Source of the DNA: Acidobacteriota bacterium
Lineage (GTDB): Bacteria > Acidobacteriota > Vicinamibacteria > Vicinamibacterales > UBA2999
Assembly (NCBI GenBank): GCA_018000455.1
Contig: JAGNJW010000023.1
Span: forward strand, 24,909-88,908
Reading direction: 5' to 3'
Length of the DNA: 64,000 nucleotides
Positions 7,500 to 16,121 of the stretch are shown piece after piece. The position numbers and the translations under genes were made by a program. The notes under the pieces were generated by a model that searched no databases, was not told where the DNA came from, and was given only the letters and a program-made list of their open reading frames with translations. Positions within the stretch are counted from its first letter, which is position 1; every line of letters starts with the position of its first letter.

Positions 7500-8021
7500 A
7501 TGGTCGTGGCGACCATCACCGGCGAGTTCCGCAAGACCAAGGGGCTCGCCGACCGTGCGATCGCCCAGCTCACCGACGACCAGCTGCACGCGCGCCTCGA
7601 CGCCGAGGCGAACAGCGTCGCCATGCTGATGGCCCACATGGCCGGCAACATGCGGTCACGCTGGACCGACTTCCTGACCACCGACGGCGAGAAGTCGTGG
7701 CGCACCCGCGACGCGGAGTTCGACCCACCGGCGCTCGCGCGTGCCGAACTCCTCGCGTCGTGGGAAGCGGGATGGCAGGTGCTCTTCGACACGCTCGCCA
7801 CGCTCAGCGACGCCGACCTGGCGCGGACGGTGACGATTCGCGGCGAAGGGCAGACGGCGCTCGCGGCCATCCTCCGCCAGGTGAGTCACTACGGGGGGCA
7901 CGCCCACCAGATCGTGCTGCTCGCCAAACATCTCACCGGCGCCGCCTGGACGGTGTTGTCGATTCCCCGCGGCCAGTCAGCCGCCTACACCGCCGCCAGT
8001 CGCGCCGCATCCGGTTCCTGA
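7500..8021 (+). CDS. DinB-superfamily protein (DUF1572 type)
   Basis: 173 residues forming a four-helix bundle. Putative metal-binding histidines lie in HMAGNMRSRW near residue 46 and in HYGGHAHQIVL near residue 130, the usual DinB three-His arrangement. Members include thiol-dependent transferases (for example bacillithiol transferases) and many uncharacterised proteins. It starts 10 bases after the RRM gene and may share its transcript. A second DinB-like gene is at 38745. Confidence 0.8.
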   Translation: MVVATITGEFRKTKGLADRAIAQLTDDQLHARLDAEANSVAMLMAHMAGNMRSRWTDFLTTDGEKSWRTRDAEFDPPALARAELLASWEAGWQVLFDTLATLSDADLARTVTIRGEGQTALAAILRQVSHYGGHAHQIVLLAKHLTGAAWTVLSIPRGQSAAYTAASRAASGS

Positions 8022-8035
8022 CCGGTGCCCCGCGG

Positions 8036-8041
8036 TATGAT
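8036..8041 (+). promoter_or_regulatory. -10 box TATGAT, leaderless type
   Basis: TATGAT lies seven bases before ATG 8049 without a Shine-Dalgarno or -35, in line with a leaderless start. Confidence 0.45.
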
Positions 8042-8048
8042 CCCGGGG

Positions 8049-8270
8049 ATGGAGTTGTCGAGCCCCACCGTGCTGTGGCGATTGTGGAGCAAGGCTGGCG
8101 AGCAGGCCCGCGCCGTGGTCATCCCGGGCGAACCGCATTCGACGCTCACGGTGTTCGTCGGTGACGTGATGGACCGCGCCGAGAACTTCGACGCGCTCGA
8201 CGTGGCGCTCTTCCGCGCCGACGACATCAAGGTGACGCTGCTCGAGAGCGGCTGGCGCGAAGAGAACTGA
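8049..8270 (+). CDS. Small conserved hypothetical protein upstream of ispG
   Basis: 73 residues ([20 protein letters not shown]...). Predicted alpha/beta with no metal or catalytic signature. A GTG at 8025 in frame would add eight residues, but the TATGAT box at 8036-8041 argues for ATG 8049. It ends 13 bases before ispG, so it probably shares a transcript with it. Function unknown. Confidence 0.5.
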   Translation: MELSSPTVLWRLWSKAGEQARAVVIPGEPHSTLTVFVGDVMDRAENFDALDVALFRADDIKVTLLESGWREEN

Positions 8271-8283
8271 TTTCGGATTGACG

Positions 8284-9516
8284 ATGATTCAGCTGACGTC
8301 GCGGCGCCGAACCGTGCCGGTCGCGGTGGGTCCGGTCACGGTAGGCGGCGGTGCCCCGGTGGTGGTGCAATCGATGACCATGACCGATACGGCCGATGCC
8401 GCGTCCACCGCCCGGCAGTGCCTCGAGCTGTGGGAAGCCGGCTCCGAGATGATGCGGGTCACCGTCAATGTGCCCGAGGCCGCGGCAGCCGTGCCCGAGA
8501 TCAAACAGCGGATGCTCGATGCCGGCTGCACGGCGCCGCTCATCGGCGACTTCCACTACAACGGCCACCTGCTGCTCACCCGCCATCCGGGCTGCGCCGC
8601 CGCACTCGACAAGTACCGCATCAACCCCGGCAACGTCGGCACCGGCAAGCGACGGGACAAGCAGTTCGCCACCATCTGCGGCGTGGCGGCCGACCGCGGC
8701 AAGCCCGTGCGCATCGGCGTCAACGGCGGCTCCCTCAATCAGGAGCTGGTGATGGCGCGCATGCAGGAGAACTCCGACCGGGATCTCGGTCTCAGCTCCG
8801 ACGAGATCGTGAATGAGTGCATGGTACGCTCGGCGCTGCAGTCCACCCAGCTCGCCCTCGACAGCGGCCTCACCGTCAACCAGATCATCATCTCGTGCAA
8901 GGTCTCGCGGCCGACCCATCTCATCCAGGTCTACCGCGCGCTCGCCCAGCAGACGACGCAGCCGCTGCACCTCGGCCTCACCGAGGCCGGCATGGGCGTG
9001 AAGGGCCTGGCCTGGTCGGCCGCCGCGCTCGGGGCGCTCCTGAACGAAGGCATCGGCGACACCATCCGCGTCTCGCTCACGCCACGTCCGGGCGGCGATC
9101 GCCGCGAAGAGGTCTACGCGGCCTGCGAGATCCTGCAGGCGATGGGCCTGCGCACGTTCGCCCCGAGCGTCACCGCCTGTCCTGGCTGCGGCCGCACGAC
9201 CAGTTCGACGTTTCAGGAACTCGCCGAGCGCGTGCAGAACTACATCCGCGAGCAGATGCCGGCGTGGAAGACCCGCTACGACGGGGTCGAGACGCTCACG
9301 CTGGCGGTGATGGGGTGTGTTGTCAACGGACCCGGCGAGTCGAAGGCCGCCAACATCGGCATCTCGCTGCCGGGTACCGGGGAAGCGCCTACCTGCCCGG
9401 TCTACATCGACGGCGAGCACCACTCGACACTGCGAGGCAGCTACGAAGAACTGGCCGCGGCCTTCCAGCAGCTCGTCGACGACTACGTCGATACCAGGTA
9501 CGCGCGAAGGTCCTAG
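8284..9516 (+). CDS. ispG: 4-hydroxy-3-methylbut-2-enyl diphosphate synthase
   Basis: Penultimate step of the MEP isoprenoid pathway: converts MEcPP to HMBPP using a [4Fe-4S] cluster and reduced ferredoxin or flavodoxin. 410 residues with the family's N-terminal [21 protein letters not shown] segment. The cluster ligands appear in CPGCGRT near residue 300 and in [10 protein letters not shown] near residue 344. The ATG at 8284 is preferred over an in-frame TTG six bases upstream. It is followed after 33 bases by the Old Yellow Enzyme gene. An iron-sulfur ferredoxin gene is elsewhere in the window (62784). Confidence 0.95.
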   Translation: MIQLTSRRRTVPVAVGPVTVGGGAPVVVQSMTMTDTADAASTARQCLELWEAGSEMMRVTVNVPEAAAAVPEIKQRMLDAGCTAPLIGDFHYNGHLLLTRHPGCAAALDKYRINPGNVGTGKRRDKQFATICGVAADRGKPVRIGVNGGSLNQELVMARMQENSDRDLGLSSDEIVNECMVRSALQSTQLALDSGLTVNQIIISCKVSRPTHLIQVYRALAQQTTQPLHLGLTEAGMGVKGLAWSAAALGALLNEGIGDTIRVSLTPRPGGDRREEVYAACEILQAMGLRTFAPSVTACPGCGRTTSSTFQELAERVQNYIREQMPAWKTRYDGVETLTLAVMGCVVNGPGESKAANIGISLPGTGEAPTCPVYIDGEHHSTLRGSYEELAAAFQQLVDDYVDTRYARRS

Positions 9517-9549
9517 CGGCGCGGCTCTGCCAGGAAGCACGAACCGACC

Positions 9550-10659
9550 ATGCCCCATCTATTCGATCCCCTCTCCATCCGCGCCGTCACCTTTCCGAAC
9601 CGCATCTTCGTGTCGCCGATGTGCGAGTACTCGTGCCGCGACGGCTTCGCGAACGACTGGCATTTCGTGCATCTCGGGAGTCGCGCGGTGGGGGGCGCCG
9701 GTCTGGTGATGACCGAAGCCACGGCGGTGACTGCCGAGGGGCGCATCAGCCCCGAGGACCTCGGGCTCTGGCGCGACGCCCACATCGAGCCGCTGGCGCG
9801 GGCCGTCGGGTTCATCCACGAACACGGCAGCGTGGCCGGCATTCAACTGGCGCACGCCGGCCGCAAGGCCAGCACCTATCGGCCCTGGAGCGGGGACGGC
9901 GCAGTGCCCGAGGCCGAGGGCGGCTGGACGAGCGTCGTGGCACCGAGTGCGGTGCCGTTCGCCCCCAACTACCCGCTGCCGGCGGCCTTGACCACCGACG
10001 GCATCCGCGACACCGTGGCGGCGTTTGGCGACGCGGCGCGACGCGCCCGGGAGGCCGGCTTCCGCGTGGTCGAGATTCACGCCGCTCACGGCTACCTGCT
10101 GCACGAGTTCCTGTCGCCGCTCAGCAACCACCGCACCGACGACTACGGCGGCTCGTTCGCCAACCGGACGCGGCTGCTCCTCGAGGTCGTGGCAGCCGTC
10201 CGCGATGTCTGGTCCGAGGGACTGCCGCTCTTGGTCCGGATCTCGGCGACGGACTGGACCGACGGCGGATGGGACCTGCCGCAATCGATCGAACTGGCCC
10301 GTTTGCTGAAGCCGGCCGGCGTCGATCTCATCGACTGCTCGTCTGGTGGCAATGTGGCTGGCGCCCGGATTCCGCTGGGGCCGGGCTACCAGACGCCATT
10401 TGCCGGCGAGATCCGGCGGCAGGCCGGGATCCTCACCGGCGCCGTCGGGATGATTACCACGGCGGTGCAGGCTGAGCACGTCGTCGTCACCGGCCAGGCC
10501 GACGCCGTACTGATGGCGCGCGAACTGCTGCGCGACCCGTACTTCCCGCTCAGGGCCGCGCGCGAACTCGGTCAGGACATGACCTGGCCGGCGCAGTATC
10601 TACGAGCGGGACCGCACGGCGCGGCGGCGCGGGCGACGACGCCGATGCCGGCCGTTTAG
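9550..10659 (+). CDS. YqjM-class NADH:flavin oxidoreductase (Old Yellow Enzyme)
   Basis: 369-residue FMN-binding TIM barrel that reduces activated C=C bonds of enals, enones or quinones. The thermophilic/YqjM subclass is shown by Cys25 in SPMCEYS, which tunes the flavin, and by the substrate-binding His177 and His180 in EIHAAHGYLLHEFLSPLSN. The DDYGGSFANRTR phosphate-binding loop and LVMTEATAV are also typical. It lies 33 bases after ispG on the same strand. Confidence 0.92.
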   Translation: MPHLFDPLSIRAVTFPNRIFVSPMCEYSCRDGFANDWHFVHLGSRAVGGAGLVMTEATAVTAEGRISPEDLGLWRDAHIEPLARAVGFIHEHGSVAGIQLAHAGRKASTYRPWSGDGAVPEAEGGWTSVVAPSAVPFAPNYPLPAALTTDGIRDTVAAFGDAARRAREAGFRVVEIHAAHGYLLHEFLSPLSNHRTDDYGGSFANRTRLLLEVVAAVRDVWSEGLPLLVRISATDWTDGGWDLPQSIELARLLKPAGVDLIDCSSGGNVAGARIPLGPGYQTPFAGEIRRQAGILTGAVGMITTAVQAEHVVVTGQADAVLMARELLRDPYFPLRAARELGQDMTWPAQYLRAGPHGAAARATTPMPAV

Positions 10660-10836
10660 GCCGCGGCCCCAAGAAGACCGCGCTCGTCGGACACCACCCC
10701 GACACCCAACACTGCCCTCGCACTGGTGGTGCGCCCGCCCCGGGACCCCGAGGCGTTCGGGCCGAAGGCCTTCCGACAATCGGATTCGTGGCCATGCCAC
10801 GGCGAGAGGTTCGCCGTGGCACCGCTTTCGTAGTAA

Positions 10837-10854
10837 ACTGACTCGTCGGTCAGT
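10837..10854. promoter_or_regulatory. Palindromic TetR operator
   Basis: ACTGACTCGTCGGTCAGT: perfect 6-bp arms (ACTGAC/GTCAGT) around a 6-base centre, 26 bases before the tetR start and overlapping the likely promoter. This is the usual half-site style of TetR-family repressors and suggests autoregulation of the efflux operon. Confidence 0.7.
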
Positions 10855-10879
10855 CCACTGCACTGAGCATTCATTCCTC

Positions 10880-11521
10880 GTGACCATGCCGGTTGCCCGT
10901 CCCTCCAAAGAGGAAGTCGTCGCCGCTTTCCGACGGAAGGCGTTGCTCGAGGCCGCCAGCCGTGTATTCGGTGCCAAGGGGTTCGAAGACGCAACCATGG
11001 AGGCCATCGCCGAACGGGCCGGTGTGGCCAAAGGCACGGTCTACCTCTACTACCCGTCGAAGCAGTCGATCTACGACGCCACCTTCGCCGCCGGGACCCT
11101 CGAACTCACGCGCCTCACCGATGAAGCGGTGCGCGCCGCGCCGTCGGTGAAGGCAGCTATTGCCGCCTTCGTCGAAACGCGCGTCACCTATTTCCAGCAG
11201 CATTCCGACTACTTCCGGCTCTACGTGACGGAGATCAGCCGGATGGTGAGCGACCGCGGACCACGCAAAGGCGTGTGCCGTAACGCCCTCGAGAGCCACA
11301 CGCGCGTCCTGCAGCAGGTGATCGCCGGAGCCGTGCAGGCCGGTGAGGCCCGGGCGGTCGATCCGGCGGCGACGGCAATGGCGATCTTCGATATCACCCG
11401 CGGTCTGGTGGCTCGCCGCTTCACGACCTCGGCCAGGTCGGACGCGGCGCGCGACATCGAGTTTCTGACCGACCTCATCTGGGCGGGCCTGAGGCCCGGG
11501 CCCGAAGGACACACTGCATGA
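10880..11521 (+). CDS. TetR-family regulator of efflux operon
   Basis: 213 residues. An N-terminal TetR helix-turn-helix at about 20-65 (FGAKGFEDATMEAIAERAG, then KGTVYLYYPSKQ) is followed by a divergent helical ligand-binding domain. GTG 10880 or ATG 10886 may start it. It is the first gene of a four-gene operon; its stop overlaps the tolC-like ATG (ATGA). The palindrome 26 bases upstream is its probable operator. The inducer is not predictable. Confidence 0.9.
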   Translation: MTMPVARPSKEEVVAAFRRKALLEAASRVFGAKGFEDATMEAIAERAGVAKGTVYLYYPSKQSIYDATFAAGTLELTRLTDEAVRAAPSVKAAIAAFVETRVTYFQQHSDYFRLYVTEISRMVSDRGPRKGVCRNALESHTRVLQQVIAGAVQAGEARAVDPAATAMAIFDITRGLVARRFTTSARSDAARDIEFLTDLIWAGLRPGPEGHTA

Positions 11522-12909
11522 CGCGATCACTTCTGGTCGTCCTGCCGCTCGCCGTCGCGCTCGTGGGGCCAGCGCCGGCGCAGGCGCAGACCGAGGGCGG
11601 CGGCTCGCCAAGTCCGTTTCTCGGCAGTGTGCCGCAGGGTGAGGCGCGTCGCGAGCCGCTGGCCTTGTCGCTTCGCGAGGCGCTCAGCCGCGCGCTGCAG
11701 TTCAATCTCGGTCTGCTGCTACAGGAAGAAGCCGTGCAGGCGTCGCACGGCGCGCGCTGGCGGGCATTGGCCGACTTGCTGCCACAGGTGTCGGGCAGCC
11801 TCAGCGAGCGCCGCCAGGTGATCAACCTCGAGGCCTTTGGCTTTCCGGCGCCCGATCCGATCGTGGGCCCGTTCAACGTCTTCGATGCGCGTATCGGCCT
11901 GTCGCAGCCGATCTTCGACCTGAGCGCACTGAGCAGCGCCCGGGCCGCAACCCATGCCGAACGCGCCGCCGCCTCGGGTCTGAAGTCGGCGCGCGAGTTC
12001 GTCGTGCTGGTGTCGGTGAACCTGTACCTCGAAGCCGTCACCGCCGCCAGCCGCATCGAAGTGGTCAAGGCCCAGCAGGACACCGCCGCCGCGCTCGAAC
12101 GTCAGGCCCGGAACCTGAAGGAGGCGGGACTGGTCGCTGGAATCGACGTGTTGCGCGCTCAGGTGCAGGTACAGAACCAGCGACAGCGGCGGATCCTGGC
12201 CGACAACGCCTTCGAGAAGGCCAAGCTGCGGCTGGCGCGGGCGATCGGCGTGCCGCCGGGGCAGTCGCTGACACTGACCGACACGGTGCCGTTCGCACCG
12301 CTGGCCGAGGTGCCGCTCGACAAGGCGCTGGCCGACGCCTACGCGCAGCGGCCGGACTACCTGGCCGCGACGGATCGCTTGGCTGGGGCGGAGGCCAAGT
12401 TGCGCGCCGCCAGCTTCGACTATCTGCCGACCCTGCGCGTCGATGCCGACTACGGCACCATCGGCCAGACGGCCGGCGGGGCCCATCCCACCTACGCCAT
12501 CGCCGCCACGGTACGCGTGCCCATCTTCGAGGGCGGCCGTACCCGGGGCAAGCGGATGGAGGCCGCCGCCGCCGTCAACGAGCGACGCGCGGAACTCGAG
12601 GATCTGCGCGGTCGCATCGACATGGAGGTGCGCGACGCGTTGCTCGATCTGGCAGCGGCCTCGCAGCAACTCGAGGCCGTCACGACCACGACGTCGCTCG
12701 CCGGCCAGCAGCTTGCCCAGGCCCGCGACCGCTTCGCCGCCGGGGTGGCCGGCAATCTCGAGGTGACGCAGGCGCAGGAAGCCGTGGCGGCCGCGTCGGA
12801 CCAGTACATCGACTCGCTCTACCGCCACAACCTGGCGAAGGCGTCGCTTGCCCGCGCCGTGGGCACCGCCGAGCAAGCCGTCACGGCGTTCCTGGGAGGC
12901 ACCAAGTGA
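11518..12909 (+). CDS. TolC-family outer-membrane efflux channel
   Basis: 463 residues with a signal peptide (1-24, ending AQAQ). Two TolC/OEP repeats follow, each of long coiled helices flanked by strands: EALSRALQFNLGLLLQEE near 55, and a second repeat with RPDYLAATDRLAGAEAKLRAA near 280. It forms the outer-membrane duct of the tripartite pump with the two genes downstream. Coupled by ATGA to tetR and by GTGA to the adaptor. Confidence 0.9.
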   Translation: MTRSLLVVLPLAVALVGPAPAQAQTEGGGSPSPFLGSVPQGEARREPLALSLREALSRALQFNLGLLLQEEAVQASHGARWRALADLLPQVSGSLSERRQVINLEAFGFPAPDPIVGPFNVFDARIGLSQPIFDLSALSSARAATHAERAAASGLKSAREFVVLVSVNLYLEAVTAASRIEVVKAQQDTAAALERQARNLKEAGLVAGIDVLRAQVQVQNQRQRRILADNAFEKAKLRLARAIGVPPGQSLTLTDTVPFAPLAEVPLDKALADAYAQRPDYLAATDRLAGAEAKLRAASFDYLPTLRVDADYGTIGQTAGGAHPTYAIAATVRVPIFEGGRTRGKRMEAAAAVNERRAELEDLRGRIDMEVRDALLDLAAASQQLEAVTTTTSLAGQQLAQARDRFAAGVAGNLEVTQAQEAVAAASDQYIDSLYRHNLAKASLARAVGTAEQAVTAFLGGTK

Positions 12910-14132
12910 AGGCCGACACTCTGCAATCCTCGCGCGGCATCGCGCGTTGGTTCGTGCTTGCGGTCATCGTGATCGTCGCCATCGTCGGCGGCATCGTGCT
13001 GGCCGGCCGAGGTCACGAGGCGACCGACGACGCGCAGGCGGAAGGTCGCATTACCCAGATCTCCACACGTGTGGGGGGGCCGGTGGCGAGCCTGCAGGTG
13101 GTCGACAACCAGTACGTGGAGGCGGGCACCCTGCTGGCCCAGATCGATCCGCGTGAGTACGAGATCGCCGTAGCCAGAGCCACGGCCGAACTGTCCGACG
13201 CACGAGCCAGCGCCCAGGCCGTCAGCGCGAGCGTGCCGATCGCCGCCGCCTCGACCTCGAGTGACGTGCGCACCGCGAGCAGTTCGGTCGACGAGTCGCA
13301 GGCGGGGATCACGCTGGCCGACCGCCAGGTGGAAGTGGCCAGAGCACAGCTCGTGGCCACCGAAGCCCGCGTGCGTGAGCGTCAGGCCACAGCTGTCAGG
13401 GCCGAACGTGACGTCGAGCGACTCAAGCCGCTCGTCGACAAGGATGAGATCGCCCAGCAACAGTTCGATGCCGCCGTGGCCATCGCGCAGTCGGCGCGGG
13501 CGGCCGCCGAGGCCGCCCAGTCGGATGCGGCGGCCACGCGCACCGGCGTGGCGGTGGCCGAACAGCGCGCGCTACAGTCGAGAGCGGTCGCCAGTCGGGC
13601 CCAGGCCGGGCTCGAGTCGGCGCGCACGGCGCCCGAGCAGCTGCAGGCCACGAGGGCCCGGGCGGCGGCCGCCGAGGCGCGCGTGCAGCAGGCCGACGCC
13701 GTGCTGGCGCAGGCACAGTTGAACCTCGAGCGCGCCACTATCAAGGCGCCGAGTGCCGGCATCGTGAGCAAGCGCTCGATCGAAGTGGGTCAGACGCTCC
13801 AACCCATGCAGCCGCTGATGGCGCTGGTCTCGCGTGACGACGTGTGGGTGGTGGCGAACTTCAAGGAGACGCAGCTGGCCGACGTCCGGCCCGGACAGTC
13901 GGCCACCGTGGCGGTGGACGGCCTCGACGGCCGCGAGTTCAGCGGTACGGTCGAGAGTGTCGGCGCGGCGACCGGCGCCAAGTTCAGCCTGCTGCCGCCG
14001 GAGAACGCCACCGGAAACTACGTGAAGGTGGTGCAGCGGATCCCGGTGAAGATCGTGCTGACCCCGGGGCAGGATCCCGACCACCGACTGCGCCCGGGTA
14101 TGTCGGTCTACGCTTCGATCTCGACGAAGTAG
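12906..14132 (+). CDS. HlyD/EmrA-family membrane fusion protein
   Basis: 408 residues. An N-terminal transmembrane helix (about 12-36) is followed by a lipoyl half (RITQISTRVGGPVASLQVVDN), a long Ala/Gln-rich periplasmic coiled-coil hairpin (about 100-270, with many EAAQS and VASRAQA heptads), the second lipoyl half (IKAPSAGIVSKRSIEVGQ) and a beta-barrel domain. It bridges the MFS pump to the TolC channel. GTG start overlaps the tolC stop. Confidence 0.9.
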   Translation: MKADTLQSSRGIARWFVLAVIVIVAIVGGIVLAGRGHEATDDAQAEGRITQISTRVGGPVASLQVVDNQYVEAGTLLAQIDPREYEIAVARATAELSDARASAQAVSASVPIAAASTSSDVRTASSSVDESQAGITLADRQVEVARAQLVATEARVRERQATAVRAERDVERLKPLVDKDEIAQQQFDAAVAIAQSARAAAEAAQSDAAATRTGVAVAEQRALQSRAVASRAQAGLESARTAPEQLQATRARAAAAEARVQQADAVLAQAQLNLERATIKAPSAGIVSKRSIEVGQTLQPMQPLMALVSRDDVWVVANFKETQLADVRPGQSATVAVDGLDGREFSGTVESVGAATGAKFSLLPPENATGNYVKVVQRIPVKIVLTPGQDPDHRLRPGMSVYASISTK

Positions 14133-14137
14133 CCGGC

Positions 14138-15697
14138 ATGGACGGCCCCGCCCCCAGGACGGTCAACCCGTGGATCGTCGCCGTCGCGGTGATGTTCGCC
14201 ACCTTCATGGAGGTGCTGGACACGACGGTCGTCAACGTGTCGCTGCCGCACATCGCCGGCAACCTGTCGGCGACCATCGACGAGTCCACCTGGGTCTTGA
14301 CCTCCTACCTCGTGGCCAATGCGATCGTCCTGCCACTCACCGGCTGGCTCGCCACCTACTTCGGGCGCAAGCGCCTGCTGATGGTGTCGGTTACCGGCTT
14401 CACGCTGTCGTCGCTGCTGTGCGGCCTGGCCCCGAACCTGCCGCTGCTGGTGCTGTTCCGACTGCTGCAGGGCGCCACCGGCGGCGCCATGCAGCCCTTG
14501 TCGCAGGCCATACTGCTCGAAGCGTTCCCGCCGCACGAGCGCGGCAAGGCCATGGGTTTCTGGGGCCTCGGCATCGTCGTCGCGCCGATTCTCGGCCCGG
14601 TGCTCGGCGGCTGGCTGACCGACGCCTACAGTTGGCGCTGGGTGTTCTACATCAACCTGCCGGTGGGCATCACCTCGCTCGTGATGACCAAGCTCTACGT
14701 CTTCGACCCGCCCTACCTGCGGCGCGAGACGACGCGCATCGACTACTTGGGCATCGGCCTGCTCGCCTTGTGGGTGGGCACCCTGCAACTGGTGCTCGAT
14801 CTCGGGCAGCAGCGCGACTGGTTCTCATCGTCGCTCATCACCACGCTCGTGGTGATGGCCGGCGGCGGCCTGGTGGCCTTCGTCGTGCGCGAACTGATGG
14901 CGGCCGAGCCGGTCATCGATCTTCGCGTCTTCAAACTGCGTACTTACAGCGCCGGCGTGTTCCTGATGACGACGCTCGGCTTTGTGCTCTACGGCAGCCT
15001 GGTGCTGCTGCCGATCATGCTGCAGACCCTGCTCGGCTATCCGTCCCTGCAGGCCGGCATCGCCATGGCGCCTCGCGGTATGGGCTCGCTCATCGGCATG
15101 CCGGTGGTCGGGCTGCTGGTGGGCAAGCTCGATCCGCGCGGGCTGGTGGCCGGCGGGCTTGTCGTCGGTGCCGGCACCTTGTTCTGGCTCGGCAGTCTCA
15201 ACCTCGGCGCCGGCTACTGGGACATCTTCTGGCCGCAGTTCCTCCAGGGTGTCGGGTTGTCGCTGGTATTCGTGCCCCTCACGACCATCAGCATGGATCC
15301 GATTCCGCGCGAGCGAATGGGCAACGCCACCAGCCTGTTCAGTCTGATGCGCAATCTGGGCGGCAGCGTCGGCATCGCCGTGACCACGACGCTACTGGCG
15401 CGCAAGCAGCACGTCTACGGCGCCGTACTCGGCGAACGCATCGACGGCTACTCGCAGGCGTCGCGGACCACGCTGGAGGCGGCGCGACAGGGCTTCCTGG
15501 CCTCCGGCAGCGACCCGGTCACGGCGCTGCAGCGGGCCTACGCCGCCACCGCCGGCATCGTGCAACGGCAGGCGGCGATGATCTCCTTCGTGGAGGTGTT
15601 TCGCCTGCTCGGAATCATCTTCCTGGTGCTGCTGCCGCTGGTGATGCTGATGAAGCGGCCGAAAGGCGCCGCCAACACCGATGCCGCCGCACACTGA
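14138..15697 (+). CDS. DHA2-family MFS drug:proton antiporter (EmrB/QacA type)
   Basis: 519 residues with about 14 transmembrane helices. DHA2 signatures: ATFMEVLDTTVVNVSLPHIAGNL in helix 1 (motif D1), the motif A-like GWLATYFGRKRLL loop, and motif C in helix 5 (GLGIVVAPILGPVLGGWL). With the adaptor and TolC homologue it forms an Emr-type tripartite exporter for hydrophobic toxic compounds. ATG 14138, five bases after the adaptor stop, matches the family N-terminus. The operon ends here. Confidence 0.93.
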   Translation: MDGPAPRTVNPWIVAVAVMFATFMEVLDTTVVNVSLPHIAGNLSATIDESTWVLTSYLVANAIVLPLTGWLATYFGRKRLLMVSVTGFTLSSLLCGLAPNLPLLVLFRLLQGATGGAMQPLSQAILLEAFPPHERGKAMGFWGLGIVVAPILGPVLGGWLTDAYSWRWVFYINLPVGITSLVMTKLYVFDPPYLRRETTRIDYLGIGLLALWVGTLQLVLDLGQQRDWFSSSLITTLVVMAGGGLVAFVVRELMAAEPVIDLRVFKLRTYSAGVFLMTTLGFVLYGSLVLLPIMLQTLLGYPSLQAGIAMAPRGMGSLIGMPVVGLLVGKLDPRGLVAGGLVVGAGTLFWLGSLNLGAGYWDIFWPQFLQGVGLSLVFVPLTTISMDPIPRERMGNATSLFSLMRNLGGSVGIAVTTTLLARKQHVYGAVLGERIDGYSQASRTTLEAARQGFLASGSDPVTALQRAYAATAGIVQRQAAMISFVEVFRLLGIIFLVLLPLVMLMKRPKGAANTDAAAH

Positions 15698-15775
15698 GGT
15701 CGGACGCTGATAGCGATCGCGACGGTGGCGAGGCAGCGCCGCCAGGGCCGCCGAACCAGAACCGTGTCGGCCGGG

Positions 15776-15967
15776 CTACACCCCGAAGCCGTAGCCGCGG
15801 TCGTCGCTCACGTCAGGCGCGGGCAGCTCCGCTTCCGCAACAGGCGCGAAGCCATCGGCCTGGTCGAACGACAGCTCGCCCCACGCCGGGCCGGGTGCGG
15901 CCCATCCCCTCAGGGCGGCGAGGTCGGCGGATGTCGGTTCGGGGTCGAAGCGGTTCGAATGGGTCAT
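15776..15967 (-). CDS. Small acidic hypothetical protein
   Basis: 63 residues (MTHSNRFDPEPTSADLAALRGW...), acidic, no domain recognised. An upstream ATG at 16003 would give 75 residues. A TACAAT box on this strand at 16006-16011 fits a start point near 15999, so the inner ATG with a 30-base leader is preferred. It runs convergent to the MFS gene. Weakly supported. Confidence 0.4.
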   Translation of the reverse strand: MTHSNRFDPEPTSADLAALRGWAAPGPAWGELSFDQADGFAPVAEAELPAPDVSDDRGYGFGV

Positions 15968-16063
15968 GGCTCTGGTCTGGCGGCTCGCCGGCTGGGGAGT
16001 CATCGATTGTATCGGCTTGGCGCATGGATGACTACACCTCCGATGGCGCCCATGTCCGACCGC

Positions 16064-16069
16064 TACAAT
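16064..16069 (+). promoter_or_regulatory. -10 box TACAAT for the D-aminoacylase-like gene
   Basis: TACAAT 52 bases upstream of ATG 16122; no convincing -35. It is the only -10-like hexamer in the intergenic gap on this strand. Confidence 0.35.
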
Positions 16070-16121
16070 GCGGAACGCTGGTGGCCTGACGCTGCCGCGC
16101 CCGACACCGAGACCGACCGCC

